Shown here: in pieces, positions 10,422 through 21,286 of the stretch
How positions within the stretch are numbered: position 1 is the stretch's first letter
Layout: every line of letters begins with the position of its first letter
Assembly: GCA_947683425.1 (NCBI GenBank)
Contig: CANTUQ010000112.1
Span: forward strand, 10,555,501 to 10,619,500
Source: Excoecaria cochinchinensis
Lineage: Eukaryota > Streptophyta > Magnoliopsida > Malpighiales > Euphorbiaceae
Reading direction: 5' to 3'
Length of the DNA stretch: 64,000 bases
Translations under genes and position numbers: made by a program
The notes under the pieces: generated by a model
Told to the model about the DNA's origin: nothing
Databases searched by the model: none
What the model saw: only the letters and a program-made list of their open reading frames with translations

Positions 10422-12299
10422 ATGGCAGATTTATCATAAGATTCGGGTGCTTTGACAACACAAGATTTGGAAAAGAGGTTTGAGGACTTCGAAAGGAAGA
10501 TGCTGGCTATGATGGGTAACCTTATCGCTCAGATGGCACCGAATGCTGGATAGCCATCTATAGCTCCGGCTATTGAGCTAGCTGAAATACCTATTTTGGG
10601 GGAGATTCCCATCCTAATTGCCATAATGCAACAACAAGCCGTTAAGCCTAGAGCGGCAGGACCAGCTGAGCAGAGAAGGGTTAGGATGTCGGATCCGAGG
10701 GATGACTTCTTAGAGGAAGAGGAAGATGAGCCGATAGTCCCTCAAATTGTGAGGTGTAGAGTCCCCAAAGTAGAAGACGATGTGCTAAGAAAGATGGAAG
10801 AAAAGATGGAGGCTATCACGCGCCTTCTATCAGCCAGAAAAGGAGTGATCCCCAAGGATATAGATCTGGGTGAGGAAGAGTTGCTGCCTCAGAGGTTCAA
10901 GATGCCGGATTTACCAAAGTTTGACAGTACTTCGGACCCCTCGGCACACATCAAGCAGTACGCTCTGATCATGAAGGGCACGGGGCTCACAAAGAAGCAA
11001 AAGGTGAAGTACTTTTGTCTTAGTCTGACGGGGTCGATGGTTGATTGGTACCATAGATCGGATAGGAGGTCAAAGGAAGACTGGGATCTATTAACAGGGG
11101 AATTTAAGAGACACTACGACTGCAGCACCCGAATAGAAGTGATGCTGAAAAATCTTGAACTACTACTGCAGAGGTCTGGTGAGTCTTTCCATGAATACCT
11201 TACTCGATGGAGGAATCAAGTTATGGAAATGAAGAGGAAACCCCATACCTTGGAACAAATCAGATTGTTCATCAGGAATGCGTGCCCGTATTTGAGGGAA
11301 GGGCTTAAGATGAAGGGGCTCAAGGATTGGGAATCCTTGAAAGACATCGCCATAGAAGCCGAAGCAAAATATCTGGCAAGGAAGCCCAGCAATGATAATT
11401 TCACAAGGAGGAACTATGGGCCTCAAGGAGGAGGAAAGTTGGGTGGCACCGGAAGCAGCAGTAAAAGAGTGGGCAAAACGGTGGAAGTTTCAGCCATCGG
11501 TACGAGCCAGAGACAGTACTCGAATTTGGGAAGGTCGTTGTCTTGGGTTTTAGAAAGATTGATGAAAGAAGGAAAGCTCCAGCCGTTGCCAACCAGGCAG
11601 CCAAACCATAGGGGGGATCAGTATTGTGCTTTTCACCAGCATACCGACAATCTCACTAATTACTGCAGAACCTTAAGGGACCGAATCTAAGATCTCATCA
11701 ACAGTAAACACATTTTTGACCCTGAGAAAAGGGATAAGAAAAAGATGGCCGGGTATAATACTGTCCCTCTGCCTGTTTTTATAATAGGTTCAAGTCTGCC
11801 AGAATGGTACGTGTTAAGGGACCTTTATGGTAATGATTATGTGGCTGTTGCCCATCCCGAGCAGGGGGTTAGTGAAGAGAAGCCTCAGGTCGGCATGATA
11901 GAATGTTGGGATTCGACCAGCGAAAGCGAGGATGGAAAAGTTGATGAGCCAGAGGACGTGTGGAATTCCGAGGATGAAGAGAAAGTACAAGAGGTATAAG
12001 CTGTGACCCAAAGCGGTAGGGTGATTCCAGAGGTAGAGAGTCCTCAAGACCTAATGCTTATGCCTGTAGAAAGGGAACCCGAGGAGGATGGGTTAATGAG
12101 ACAGCTGAAGAGGACAATGGCACAGATATCCATCTAGGATTTATTAAGACAATCTCTATCACATAGGCAAAAGTTGTTAGAAGCCTTATGTGAGTCCACT
12201 GTTGCCACCGCCATCTCACTGTCTGAATTGCTGGGTTTAGTCAAAGGGAGCTTGGAGGAAATTTTGGTTTATTTTGATGCGAATTTGCCACCAGAGGGC
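10422..12299 (+). pseudogene. gag: Tat-1 gag, broken
   Basis: Capsid precursor of a Tat element. The frame opens at ATG 10422, but TAA follows at 10437 and TAG at 10551. The longest open part is 10596-11690, about 364 residues. The gag core runs from QRFKMPDLPKFDSTSDP (about 10888) through VKYFCLSLTGSMVDWY to LFIRNACPYLREGLK (about 11300). A C-terminal Cys/His motif of the YCAFHQHTDN...YC type lies near 11624-11670. The same frame continues through TAA at 11688, TAA at 11997 and TAG at 12135 into protease. At least two of these stops look like TGG-to-TAG changes. Not functional as written. Confidence 0.85.
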
Positions 12300-13085
12300 C
12301 GAAAGCACAATCGCCCTTTATACATTAAGGCATAGATCAATGGAAAGCATACCGCCTATGTGATGGTAGATGACGGCTCTTCTATAAATGTGTGCCCCTT
12401 GGTTACGCTCCCGACCTTTGGTTTGGATGAAAGCATGCTCAGCAGATCTGACTTGACCATCACCACCTAGGATAATTTAAGGAGGCATGCTGCCGGGACT
12501 TTCAAGGCACAAGTGAGGACTAGGCCAGTTGAGACAGAAACTGAATTTGTCATCCTGCCTATCCCAGCTAACTTCGTAGTGCTACTCGGGAGGCCCTGGT
12601 TTCACAAGCTTGGAGGGGTTCTGTCCACCCTCCACCAGATGATCAAAATCCCTTATGAGGGCCAAGTAGTGACAGTCAGGGCAGCCAGTGACAATCAAGT
12701 GTCGGTACTTGGGATTTGCAATCAACCCTTTAGTGGGTTCCATGTGGCTATGGTGAATGAAGAGGATGATCTGATAGGGAGCCCTCAGGTGGTCAACATG
12801 ATGAAGAAAATGAATTTCCTCCTGGGAGCCGATTTGGGCAAAGAATTGCAAGGGCCTCAGATGCCTGTCGCCACAAGGGGGCAAGAGGACAGAAGAGGTT
12901 TGGGTTACACCACTGAAGCCAAGAAGAGCAAACTCAAGGAGAAGCCTGTAGGGGTCCCGAACATTTTAGAGATCTTTGTGCTGACTGCATCAGCATGCGC
13001 CTATTGTGGAGAAGCCGAGCCACAGTGGAATGGCGGCAAGATCACCCCGGGTTTTGAGATCTTCAATGACGTTTTTGGCTTGTGA
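12300..13085 (+). pseudogene. pro: Tat-1 aspartic protease region, broken
   Basis: Retropepsin that would process the polyprotein. The active-site motif reads V-D-D-G-S (DDGS at 12369-12380), where Tat elements usually have D-N-G-S. Downstream, FVILPIPANFVVLLGRPWFHKLGGVLSTLH (about 12546-12635) matches the flap and the I-LGRPW core of Tat proteases. In-frame TAG codons at about 12333 and 12468 break it. The open segment 12513-13085 extends into the linker toward RT. From 13086 to about 13470 there is only a poorly conserved acidic linker, with a frame change between 13085 and 13135. Confidence 0.8.
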
Positions 13086-13470
13086 TCAATAAATTCCTGA
13101 AGAAATCATCACTGACAGTCTGCTGGCCACCCTGGTGAAAGGCAAAGGAAAAATGGAAGATGAAGTGGCGGTGCCAGAATTGGAGAACTTGAAGATCGTA
13201 GACAACCAAGGCAGCGGGCCATCAACTTCAGCGCCGGCATCAGTGCAAGACGTTAATGATAGTTTTTCTGATATACTCTTTATCGTTGAGCTATTTGACA
13301 ATTATGCTTGTAATTCTGAGTTTGTTAATGAGATGAATGGCTTTTCTTACCTGTGCGATATTTCTTATGATTTCATTATGCATGATCACAAACATGAATC
13401 ATTTATATTTGACATTAACTCAACTAATACCACCTCATTTAATCTCAGGACTTTGGAAAATCCAAAGTAG

Positions 13471-14430
13471 ATCTTGATAGCATCCGATGTAACTCCTAAG
13501 GAGAGGATAAAATTTAAGAGAATTTTGAAAAAATATGAGAAAGTCTTTGCCTGGACCTATGAAGATATGCCACGGATCGACTAGGAAGTCGCCGAGCATG
13601 CCATCCCTATCTATCTAAAGTGTAGGCCAGCTAAGCAAAAGCTCAAGAGGCTAAGACCAGAGTGGGCAGAAAAGGTAAAAAAAAAGAGGTGCACAAGCAA
13701 ATTGAAGCTAAGTTCTTGATAGAGGTTCAGTATCCAACATGGTTAGCTAATGTGGTTCCTGTAGCCAAAAAGGACGAAAAGTTCGAGTATGTGTTGACTA
13801 CTGAGACCTAAATAAAGCCTGCCCAAAATATGACTTTCCTTTGCCCCATATTGATGTACTAGTAGACAGTGCAGCTACTTGTATGATATACAGTTTTGTG
13901 GATGGGTATGCAGGGTACAACCAAATTCTCAATAAGGTCGTGGATCGAATTAAGACAGCCTTCATCACTGAGTGGGGTACGTTCGCTTATAGGGTCATGC
14001 CTTTTGGATTAAAAAATGCAGGAGCAACGTACCAAAGGATGGCTAGTAAAATCCTTGATAACTTGATCCACAAAGAGATGGAAGTGTACATAGATGATAT
14101 GATGATCAAGTCGGCTACCCGAGAGGGGCATTTCGAGGCCTTGGAGAAATTCTTTCGGAGGATTGACAAGTATAGCCTTTTGCTCAACCCCAAGAAATGC
14201 ATCTTCGGAGTCACCTCAGGTAAGCTGTTAAGCCATGTGGTGAGTCAGAGGGGAATTGAAGTGGACCCCGATAAGGTGAGGGCAATCAGGGAGATGCCAA
14301 CACCTCAGAAGGAAAAAGAAGTCAGGAGTTTTTTGGGCAAACTGCAATACATCAGTAGGTTCATTTCTAAGCTTGCTTAGATATCCGAACTGATTTTTAA
14401 GCTCCTCAGGAAAAATCAGCCAGTCCGGTG
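13471..14430 (+). pseudogene. pol: Tat-1 reverse transcriptase, original copy, broken
   Basis: RNA-dependent DNA polymerase domain. It starts in frame 1 with KYEKVFAWTYEDMP (about 13532) and LRPEWAEKV, then YPTWLANVVPVAKKD (about 13734). A frameshift near 13780 moves to the frame of the long open segment 13841-14380. Catalytic motifs are present: FVDGYAGYNQI (first Asp at about 13903) and YIDD at 14087-14098, then LNPKKCIFGV and SFLGKLQYISRFI. Stops: TAG near 13471 and 13581, TGA in the YRDLNKACPK motif near 13800, and TAG at 14378-14380. Compared with the Y copies at 19482 and 27215 it is about 97% similar in protein by eye. Confidence 0.9.
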
Positions 14431-14926
14431 GAACGATTATTGACAGAAAGCTTTTGATATTATTAAGGATTACCTCTTGAACCCCCCAGTTCTATGGCCG
14501 CCGCGGCCTGTCAAACCATTAATTCTTTACCTATCAACAGAGGAGAATTCTGTGGGTGCTATAATGGCCCAGGAAGATGAATTTGGGGTTGAATTTGTGG
14601 TTTACTATCTCAGTAAGAAATTCCTTCCTTATGAAGCCAAGTCTGTCAAAGTGGAAAAGATCTATCTGGCAGTAATCAGGGCTTCAAAGAAACTGAGACA
14701 TTACTTCCATTACTACAAAGTGCAGGCAGTCGCCAAACAAAACCCTCTTCGATACCTTCAGGAAGCGCCCTATTTGCTAGGAAAAATGGGGAGGTGGCTA
14801 ATATTACTACAAGAATTTGATGTGAAGTACATCACCAGAAAGACCATTAAGGGTCGGGTAGTTGTAGAGTTCCTAGCTGACCATCTGGTGGAAGGTGACC
14901 AATTTGAGTATAAATTCCTAGATTAG
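14431..14926 (+). pseudogene. pol: Tat-1 gypsy-type RNase H domain, degenerate
   Basis: The element's own RNase H, after RT. The open segment 14477-14926 contains PLILYLSTEENSVGAIMAQ, then YYLSKKFLPYEAKSVKVEKIYLAV and FLADHL. The first catalytic Asp expected in the LYxD position is absent (YLS). This is usual in the Tat lineage, where a second RNase H takes over. It ends at TAG 14924-14926; the Y copies have GAG there, so this stop is private to this copy. Confidence 0.8.
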
Positions 14927-15409
14927 GACGTGGCAGCCATCACAGTGCAAAAGTGGCAGATGTACTTCGATGGGGCGATGAATAACAAAAGAGTCAGAAC
15001 GGGAGTAATTTTAGTAACCCCAGAGGGTGAGAAGCTCCCCTTAGCTAAGAAATTGAGATATAGAGCCACCAATAACGAAGCTGAGTACAAAGCCTGTATC
15101 TTCGGGTTGGAAGTACTCTCAGCGGTGGGGGCAAAAGTAGTAGAGATCTTCAGAGATCCATCCTTGGTAATCCATCAGGTCAGGGGTGAATGGTCCATCA
15201 AAGAAGAACGACTTTTACCCTATGTAAGGAGTTTGAAGGAGTTAAGTGGTCAGTTTGAAATTTGCACTTTTAACTATGTGCCCCAAGATGAGAACCAATT
15301 AGTGGATGCCCTAGCCACTCTGATGTCTATATGGGATAACCCAGAAGGGAAAGCCATAAAGCCTGTACTCATTTCTAGTTCAGACCAGTCATACTTTGAA
15401 ATAGAGTAG
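14927..15409 (+). pseudogene. pol: Tat-1 archaeal-type RNase H (aRH), catalytic residues intact
   Basis: The second RNase H that marks the Tat lineage; it degrades RNA in the RNA-DNA hybrid. It is open as 159 codons at 14930-15409. Acidic residues are all visible: FDGA (Asp at 14969-14971), NNEAEY (Glu at 15083-15085), FRDPSLVIHQV (Asp) and VDALATL (Asp). Known family rule: Tat-type elements carry this extra domain between RNase H and integrase. The Y copies at 20647 and 28380 have lost the Glu (changed to Lys), so this is the only potentially active version in the window. It is still part of a dead polyprotein. Confidence 0.88.
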
Positions 15410-16688
15410 GTCGGGGATATTAAGGCCACTGATGGAAAGCCATGGTACTATGATGTCCAGAATTTCTTGGAAAAGTCAGTATTCCCAGAAGAGGCCACTG
15501 AAAAGGACCAAAGGATGATTTGCAAACTATCCACCCAGTTCATCAGTGTAGATGGCGTGCTGTAAAAGAGGCAAGCTGATGGCATACAGTTAAGGTGCTT
15601 AGATGAGAAGGAAGTGCAAGAGGGTTATGGAGGAAACCCATGCAGGGGTCTGTGGAGCCCATATGAATGGTCTAGCTCTGGTAAAGAAAATCATGCAACA
15701 GGAGTTCTTCTGGCTAACAATGGACACAGATTGTTCCAAGTATGTGAAGCAGTGCCAACTGTGCTAACAGTATGCGAATCTAAGACACCTGCCAGTTTCA
15801 GAATTGTGCAACCTCACATCTCCATGGCCATTCGCAGCTTAGGGGATTGACATCATAGGGGAAATACATCCGATAGCCTCTAACGGGCATAGATTTATCG
15901 TGGTCGCTACTAATTACTTCACTAAGTGGGTAGAAGCCGAATCTTTCAAGAAGCTGGGCACCCGAGAAATGGCCAGATTTATTGAACGACATCTAATCTG
16001 TACGTACGGGCTCCCGCATCACATCGTGTCGGATAATGGGGTACAGTTCCAAGCTGAAACCAAGCAAATGCTCAAGAAGTATGCCATCCAACATCATAAA
16101 TCCTCCCCTTACCAACCACAGGCTAACGGGGCGGTCAAGGCAGCCAATAAGAACATTAAGAGGATACTGGCTAAAATTGTACAAACATATAAAGATTGGG
16201 CCGAGAAACTGCCATTCGCCCTGTGGGGCTACAGGACCACTGCCATAACTTCTACAGGAGCTACACCTTTCTCCCTGGTCTATGGGACGGAAGCAGTTCT
16301 GCCAATGGAAATCGAACACCAGTCCCTGAGGGTGGTAATGGAGGCCAAGTTGCCAGAAGCAGAATGGGCACAATAGCAGTTGCTACAGTTGAACCTATTA
16401 GACGAATATAGGATGCGAGCATACTACCATAGCCAGATCTACCAGAAGAGACTGGCTCGATCATTGGGGAAGAAAGTCAAGAAACACCTACTAAAGGAAG
16501 GGGATTTGATCTTCAAGCAGATGAGGCCAGGGGTTCCGGACCTTCGGGGCAAGTTTAGACCAACTTAGGAAGGCCGTTTCGTTCTGAAGAAGCTTTTGTC
16601 TAAAGGAGCCAATATCTTGATAGATAGTGAAGGAAATGAATTCAGGGAGCCAATCAACGTTGATAGATTGAAAAGGTTCCATGGCTAA
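15410..16688 (+). pseudogene. pol: Tat-1 integrase, original copy, catalytic Glu lost
   Basis: Integrase with zinc-binding N-terminus, DDE core and C-terminal domain. N-terminal part: RCLDEKE ... then a one-base insertion near 15616-15620 (absent from the Y copies) shifts the frame. Core: GIDIIGEI (first Asp at 15849-15851), HHIVSDNGVQF (second Asp), and NGAV-K-AANKNIKRIL, where the third catalytic residue Glu is Lys (codon 16137-16139). C-terminal part ends LKRFHG and stop TAA at 16686-16688. Further stops: TAA near 15563, TAG near 15840, TAG at 16374-16376 and TAG near 16566. Inactive. Confidence 0.9.
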
Positions 16689-17022
16689 AGCCTGAAAAAA
16701 TATAATAATAGAAAGGAAAAGAAATCTTGAGAGAAAATGTTCAATCAAGAAAACCAGAGAGGGCTGATTGCTAATAGGAGTTGTGATGCTTTCAAGATCC
16801 ATCATGAGATTAGATGTGGTCTGGTATTTCGAGCTTAATGTTAGATAATGATCATGTGTAATGAAATCACACCAAAACATGTACATGTATGCAATTATAC
16901 GCTTAGAGTAATTCTTTTCGTTCAATAAAGATTGATAGTTTTCTCCGAGAAGGTAATACGTCGCTTCCCATTGAATGCGCACAATTTATCCATCGTTGCT
17001 GTAGCCGGCAAGGAGCTTTATC

Positions 17023-17058
<36 letters not shown>

Positions 17059-17674
17059 AAGGCCGTTAGAGATGAAAATCGTAACTGACGCTCTAAGCAA
17101 AAATTAGGCCAAAGGGCAGGGTGAAAACCAGGGAACAAGCAATCTGCCCTATAAAAAAATAAAATTAATAAAAGCCGCCGGATTGGGTTGGGTCCATTCC
17201 AGGCAAAAAATTAGGAACAGGGTTGTGTGAAAATCCGAAAAGGATACGCTTCCCGCAAAGAAAAGCTAGTGTGAAAATCCACAAGGGACACACTACCTTT
17301 AATCAATGACTTTCGATGCTCAGAGCCATAAGGCGGTGGCACTTCAGACGACCTCCCTTCGGACGGGTGAGGTATAGAATCCTGACGCCTGAAGCGATAA
17401 GGCAACATCACCTCGAACAATCCCTGTCAGACAAGATGACATATAATTCAAGACATGGATCAGAGTTCCTAGGCCAAGATGACACTTCCAAGCCCTTGGG
17501 GGCGTGATCGAGCGAACAGGGCCCTGAATCATTGCAGTGGACATTATCATGCCTAGACACCTGGGCCACTCGGATGAGTGGTGTCACTTGCATTTCACAT
17601 AGCATATGCACATTCACATGCACAACTTACCCTTGCATAAAGACTTCTTTTAAATTCGCAAGAAAAGCCTGACG
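16689..17674 (+). mobile_element. Tat-1 3' noncoding region with conserved block
   Basis: From the integrase stop to the minisatellite. It holds a poly(A) run of about 30 bases (17027-17057; only 12-14 in the Y copies), then a block at 17062-17310 that is strikingly similar to the reverse of 51095-51345 in Tat-B. Within it are two copies of GTGTGAAAATCC (near 17224 and 17270). No ORF here has a recognisable product. Confidence 0.75.
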
Positions 17675-19481
17675 ATTTCACAAATCTGGTGTTTATCAGT
17701 CTCTCAGCCGTGGTTTCACACACCGATAAGCTAGTGTTTAATCAATCATGATCTTAAAAGTTTGGAGGCTTAACACATCGGCAAGCTGGTGTTTTTCAGT
17801 CACTCAGTCGTGGTTTCACACACCGACAAGCTGGTGTTTCATCAATCACGATCTTCAAAGTCTGGAGGTGTCACACACCGACAAGCTAGTGTTTATCAGT
17901 CGCTCAACTGTGGTTTCACACACTGACAAGCTGGTGTTTCATCAATCACAATTTTTAAATTCTGGAGGTTTCACACACTAACAAGCTGGTGTTTATCAGT
18001 CGCTCAGCCGTGGTTTCACACACTGACAAGCTGGTGTTTCATCAATCACGATCTTCAAAGTCTGGAGGCTTCACACACTGACAAGCTGGTGTTTATCAGT
18101 CGTTCAGTCGTGGTTTCACACACCGACGAGCTGGTGTTTCATCAATCATGATCTTCAATGTCTGGAGGCTTCACACACCGACAAGCTGGTGTTTATCAGT
18201 CACTCGGCCGTGGTTTCACACACCGACAAGCTGGTGTTTTATCAATCGCGTTCTTCAAAGTCTGGAGGCTTCACACACCGACAAGCTGGTGTTTACCAAT
18301 CGCTCATCCGTGATTTCACAGGCCGATAAGTTGGTGTTTCATCTATAATGTTCTTCAAAGTCTAGAGGCTTCACACACCTATATGCTGGTGCTTATCAGT
18401 CGCTAAGCCGTGGTTTCACACGCCGATAAGCTGGTGTTCCATCAATCACATGGAGGTTTCACACATCAACAAGCTGGTGTTTATTAGTCGCTCAGCCGCG
18501 GTTTCACACACTGACAAGAAAGTGTTTATCAGTCGCCCAACCACAATTTCACATGCCCATAAATTGATGTCTATCAATCCCACAACTCAACTGTGATTTC
18601 ACACATCGACAAGCTGACGTTCATTAATCACATAATCCGGCAATGGTTTCGAACACCGACAAGCTGGTAAGGAACTCACCACAGCGATTAGGGATGACAA
18701 CACAGCAGGTAGGTCACCGCCTCAGGTACGCGCTTTATTTCTCTCTTTTTCTGAATTTTGGCTCACCAAGGCACCTAAATTCTAGGTTTCCAAAAATTGG
18801 GGAAAACTGTAGACACTAGGTCCCGAGGCAGTCCAAGATCAGGATTACCCGATGATGAAAAAGATACTTGCCATAAGCAAAGGTGTCAAAAATGATGTCT
18901 TCCATGTCGAAAATCTCTTTTGTTCCTCCAAAAATTTTAATCCAAAATTTTACATTTTTACTCTTATTTTTATTTTTTATTTTTTATTTTTATTTTTTGT
19001 TTTTTTTCATTTTTTTATTTTTTAGTTTGCCATGTGATTTGAGCTTCGCCCGTGCGGGTTGGGTCGTGCGTTTGTGGGCCATGCCCGTGCAGAAGTGGCG
19101 TGCGCCCACAGGCAACGTGCATCCGCAGGCACGGTGCACGCCCGCATGGCGACGAGCGTCCGCAGGGGCACACGTCGCCTTCGTCCACCCATGGGCATTC
19201 TTGCCCTTTCATGCTGTCATTTTCACCTGCGTTTTCTTAGTCAATTTTTCCCAGTCTATTACATTTGTTTCATGTCTTAATGATATTTTTTGTTACTGAG
19301 ATTAAAAAAGGGCATTCTGTCTCTTCCCATTTTGGGGCAAGACAGGGAAACAAAAGGCTCATTTTGTTTTCATTTGAGGGAGAGAGCAAAAATTTTCATA
19401 AGCAAAAAAAGGGGTTTTCTCTCAACTGGAAAAAGCAGACGTTGGTTTTTTGAAGAAAGTCTTTAGGATTTTCAAGCTTCT
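17356..19481 (+). mobile_element. Segment X1: 3' UTR, minisatellite and LTR start
   Basis: First copy of the X segment, continuous with the original element on its left. The minisatellite spans about 17675-18673, the polypurine region 18790-18807 and the LTR start 18808-19481 (674 bases: start block, T-rich tract, GC island and part of the following stretch). At 19478-19484 the LTR stops and RT sequence begins, with CTA shared by both sides. X2 lies exactly 7733 bases downstream. Confidence 0.88.
17675..18673 (+). repeat. 100-bp dimeric minisatellite (X1)
   Basis: The marker GTTTATCAGT or a close variant recurs at 17691, 17791, 17891, 17991, 18091, 18191, 18291 and 18391, exactly every 100 bases; about three degenerate, shorter copies follow. 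Each unit is a dimer: CACACCGACAAGCTGGTGTT occurs twice, once followed by TATCAGTCGCTCAGCC and once by CATCAATCACGATCTTC. Matching arrays are at 23530-24530, 25408-26403, 31260-32262 and 33140-34136. The DKLVF-rich ORFs are translations of it. Confidence 0.92.
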
Positions 19482-20310
19482 ACCTATCCAAAGTGCAGGC
19501 CAGTTAAGCAAAAGCTCAGGAGGCTAAGACTAGAGTGGGCAGAAAAGGTAAAAAAAAAGAGGTGCACAAGTAGATTGAAGCTAAGTTCTTGATAGAGGTT
19601 CAGTATCCAACATGGTTAGCTAATGTGGTTCCTGTAGCCAAAAAGGATGAAAAGTTTTAGTATGTGTTGACTACTAAGACCTAAATAAAGCCTGCCCAAA
19701 ATATGACTTTCCTTTGCCCCATATTGATGTACTAGTAGACAGTGCAGCTGCTTGCATTATATACAGTTTTGTGGATGGGTATGCAGGGTACAACCAAATT
19801 CTCAATAAGATCGTGGATCGAATTAAGATAGCCTTCATCACTGAGTGGGGTACGTTCGCTTATAGGGTCATGCCTTTTGGATTAAAAAATGCAGGAGCAA
19901 CGTACCAAAGGATGGCTAGTAAAATCCTTGATAACTTGATCCACAAAGAGGTGGAAGTGTACATAGATGATATGATGATCAAGTCGGCTACCCGAGATGG
20001 GCATTTCGAGGCCTTGGAGAAATTCTTTCGGAGGATTGACAAGTATAGCCTTTTGCTCAACCCCAAGAAATGCATCTTCCGAGTCACCTCAGGTAAGCTG
20101 TTAAGCCATGTGGTGAGTCAGAGGGGAATTGAAGTGGACCCCGATAAGGTGAGAGCAATCAGGGAGATGCCAACAGCTCAGAAGGAAAAAGAAGTCAGGA
20201 GTTTTTTGGGCAAACTGCAATACATCAGTAGGTTCATTTCCAAGCTTGCTTAGATATGCGAACCGATTTTTAAGCTCCTCAGGAAAAATCAACCAGTCCG
20301 GTGGAACGAT
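19482..20310 (+). pseudogene. pol: RT fragment, Y1 copy
   Basis: RT lacking its first part, fused directly to LTR sequence. Begins at CCTATCCAAAGTGCAGGCC, matching about 13607 of the original. YIDD is at 19960-19971. The open segment is 19714-20253, ending in the same TAG as the original copy. Differences from the original include Met to Ile and Gly to Arg changes. It has no start codon of its own in a natural context and no gag or protease upstream. Confidence 0.9.
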
Positions 20311-21286
20311 TATTGCCAGAAAGCACTTGATATTATTAAGGATTACCTCCTGAACCCCCCAGTTCTATGGCTGCCGCGGCCTGTCAAACCATTAATTCTT
20401 TACCTAGCAACAGAGGAGAATTTTATGGGTGCTATAATGACCCAGGAAGATGAATTTGGGGTTGAATTTGTGGTTTACTATCTCAGTAAGAAATTCCTTC
20501 CTTATGAAGCCAAGTCTGTCAAAGTGGAAAAGATCTATCTGGCAGTAATCTGGGCTTTAAAGAAACTGAGACATTACTTCCATTCCTACAAAGTGCAGGC
20601 AGTCGCCAAATAAAACCCTCTTCGATACCTTCTGGAAGCGCCCTATTTGCTAGAAAAAATGGGGAGGTGGCTGATATTACTACAAGAATTTGATGTGAAG
20701 TACATCACCAGAAAGACCATTAAGGGTCGGGTAGTTGTAGAGTTCCTAGCTGACCATCTGGTGGAAGGTGACCAATTTGAGTATGAATTCCTAGATGAGG
20801 ACGTGGCAGCCATCACAGTGCAGAAGTGGCAGATGTACTTCGATGGGGCGATGAATAACAAAAGAGTCAGAACAAGAGTAATTTTAGTAACCCAAGAGGG
20901 TGAGAAGCTCCCCTTAGCTAAGAAATTGAGATATAGAGCCACCAATAACGAAGCTAAGTACAAAGCCTGTATCTTCGGGTTGGAAGTACTCTCAGCGGTG
21001 GGGGCAAAAGTAGTAAAGATCTTCAGAGATTCATCCTTGGTAATCCATCAGGTCAGGGGTGAATGGTCCATCAAAGAAGAGCGACTTTTACCCTATGTAA
21101 GGTATTTGAAGGAGTTAAGTGGTCAGTTTGAAATTTGCACTTTTAACTAAGTGCCCCGAGATGAGAACCAATTAGCGGATGCCCTAGCCACTCTGATGTC
21201 TATGTGGGATAACCCAGAAGTGAAAGCCATAAAGCCTGTACTCATTTTTAGTTCAGACCAGCCATACTTTAAAATAGAGTAAGTCG
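20311..21286 (+). pseudogene. pol: RNase H and aRH, Y1 copy
   Basis: Both RNase H domains in order. The gypsy-type domain is open at 20425-20613 (TAA where the original has CAA), the aRH at 20647-21150. Unlike the original, the two domains are joined without a stop (GAG where the original has TAG at 14924). FDGA Asp is present, but the aRH catalytic Glu in NNEAEY is Lys (20956-20958). A TAA near 21148 and a TAA near 21280 cut the end. Confidence 0.88.

Noticed and set aside
17748..18348. DKLVF-rich ORFs recurring in each minisatellite
   Set aside because: By-products of the 100-bp repeat; they move with the array and have no independent conservation.
17675..18673. CRISPR-like regular spacing
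   Set aside because: The whole unit, not just a short repeat, is conserved; there are no unique spacers or cas genes, and the DNA is plant nuclear.
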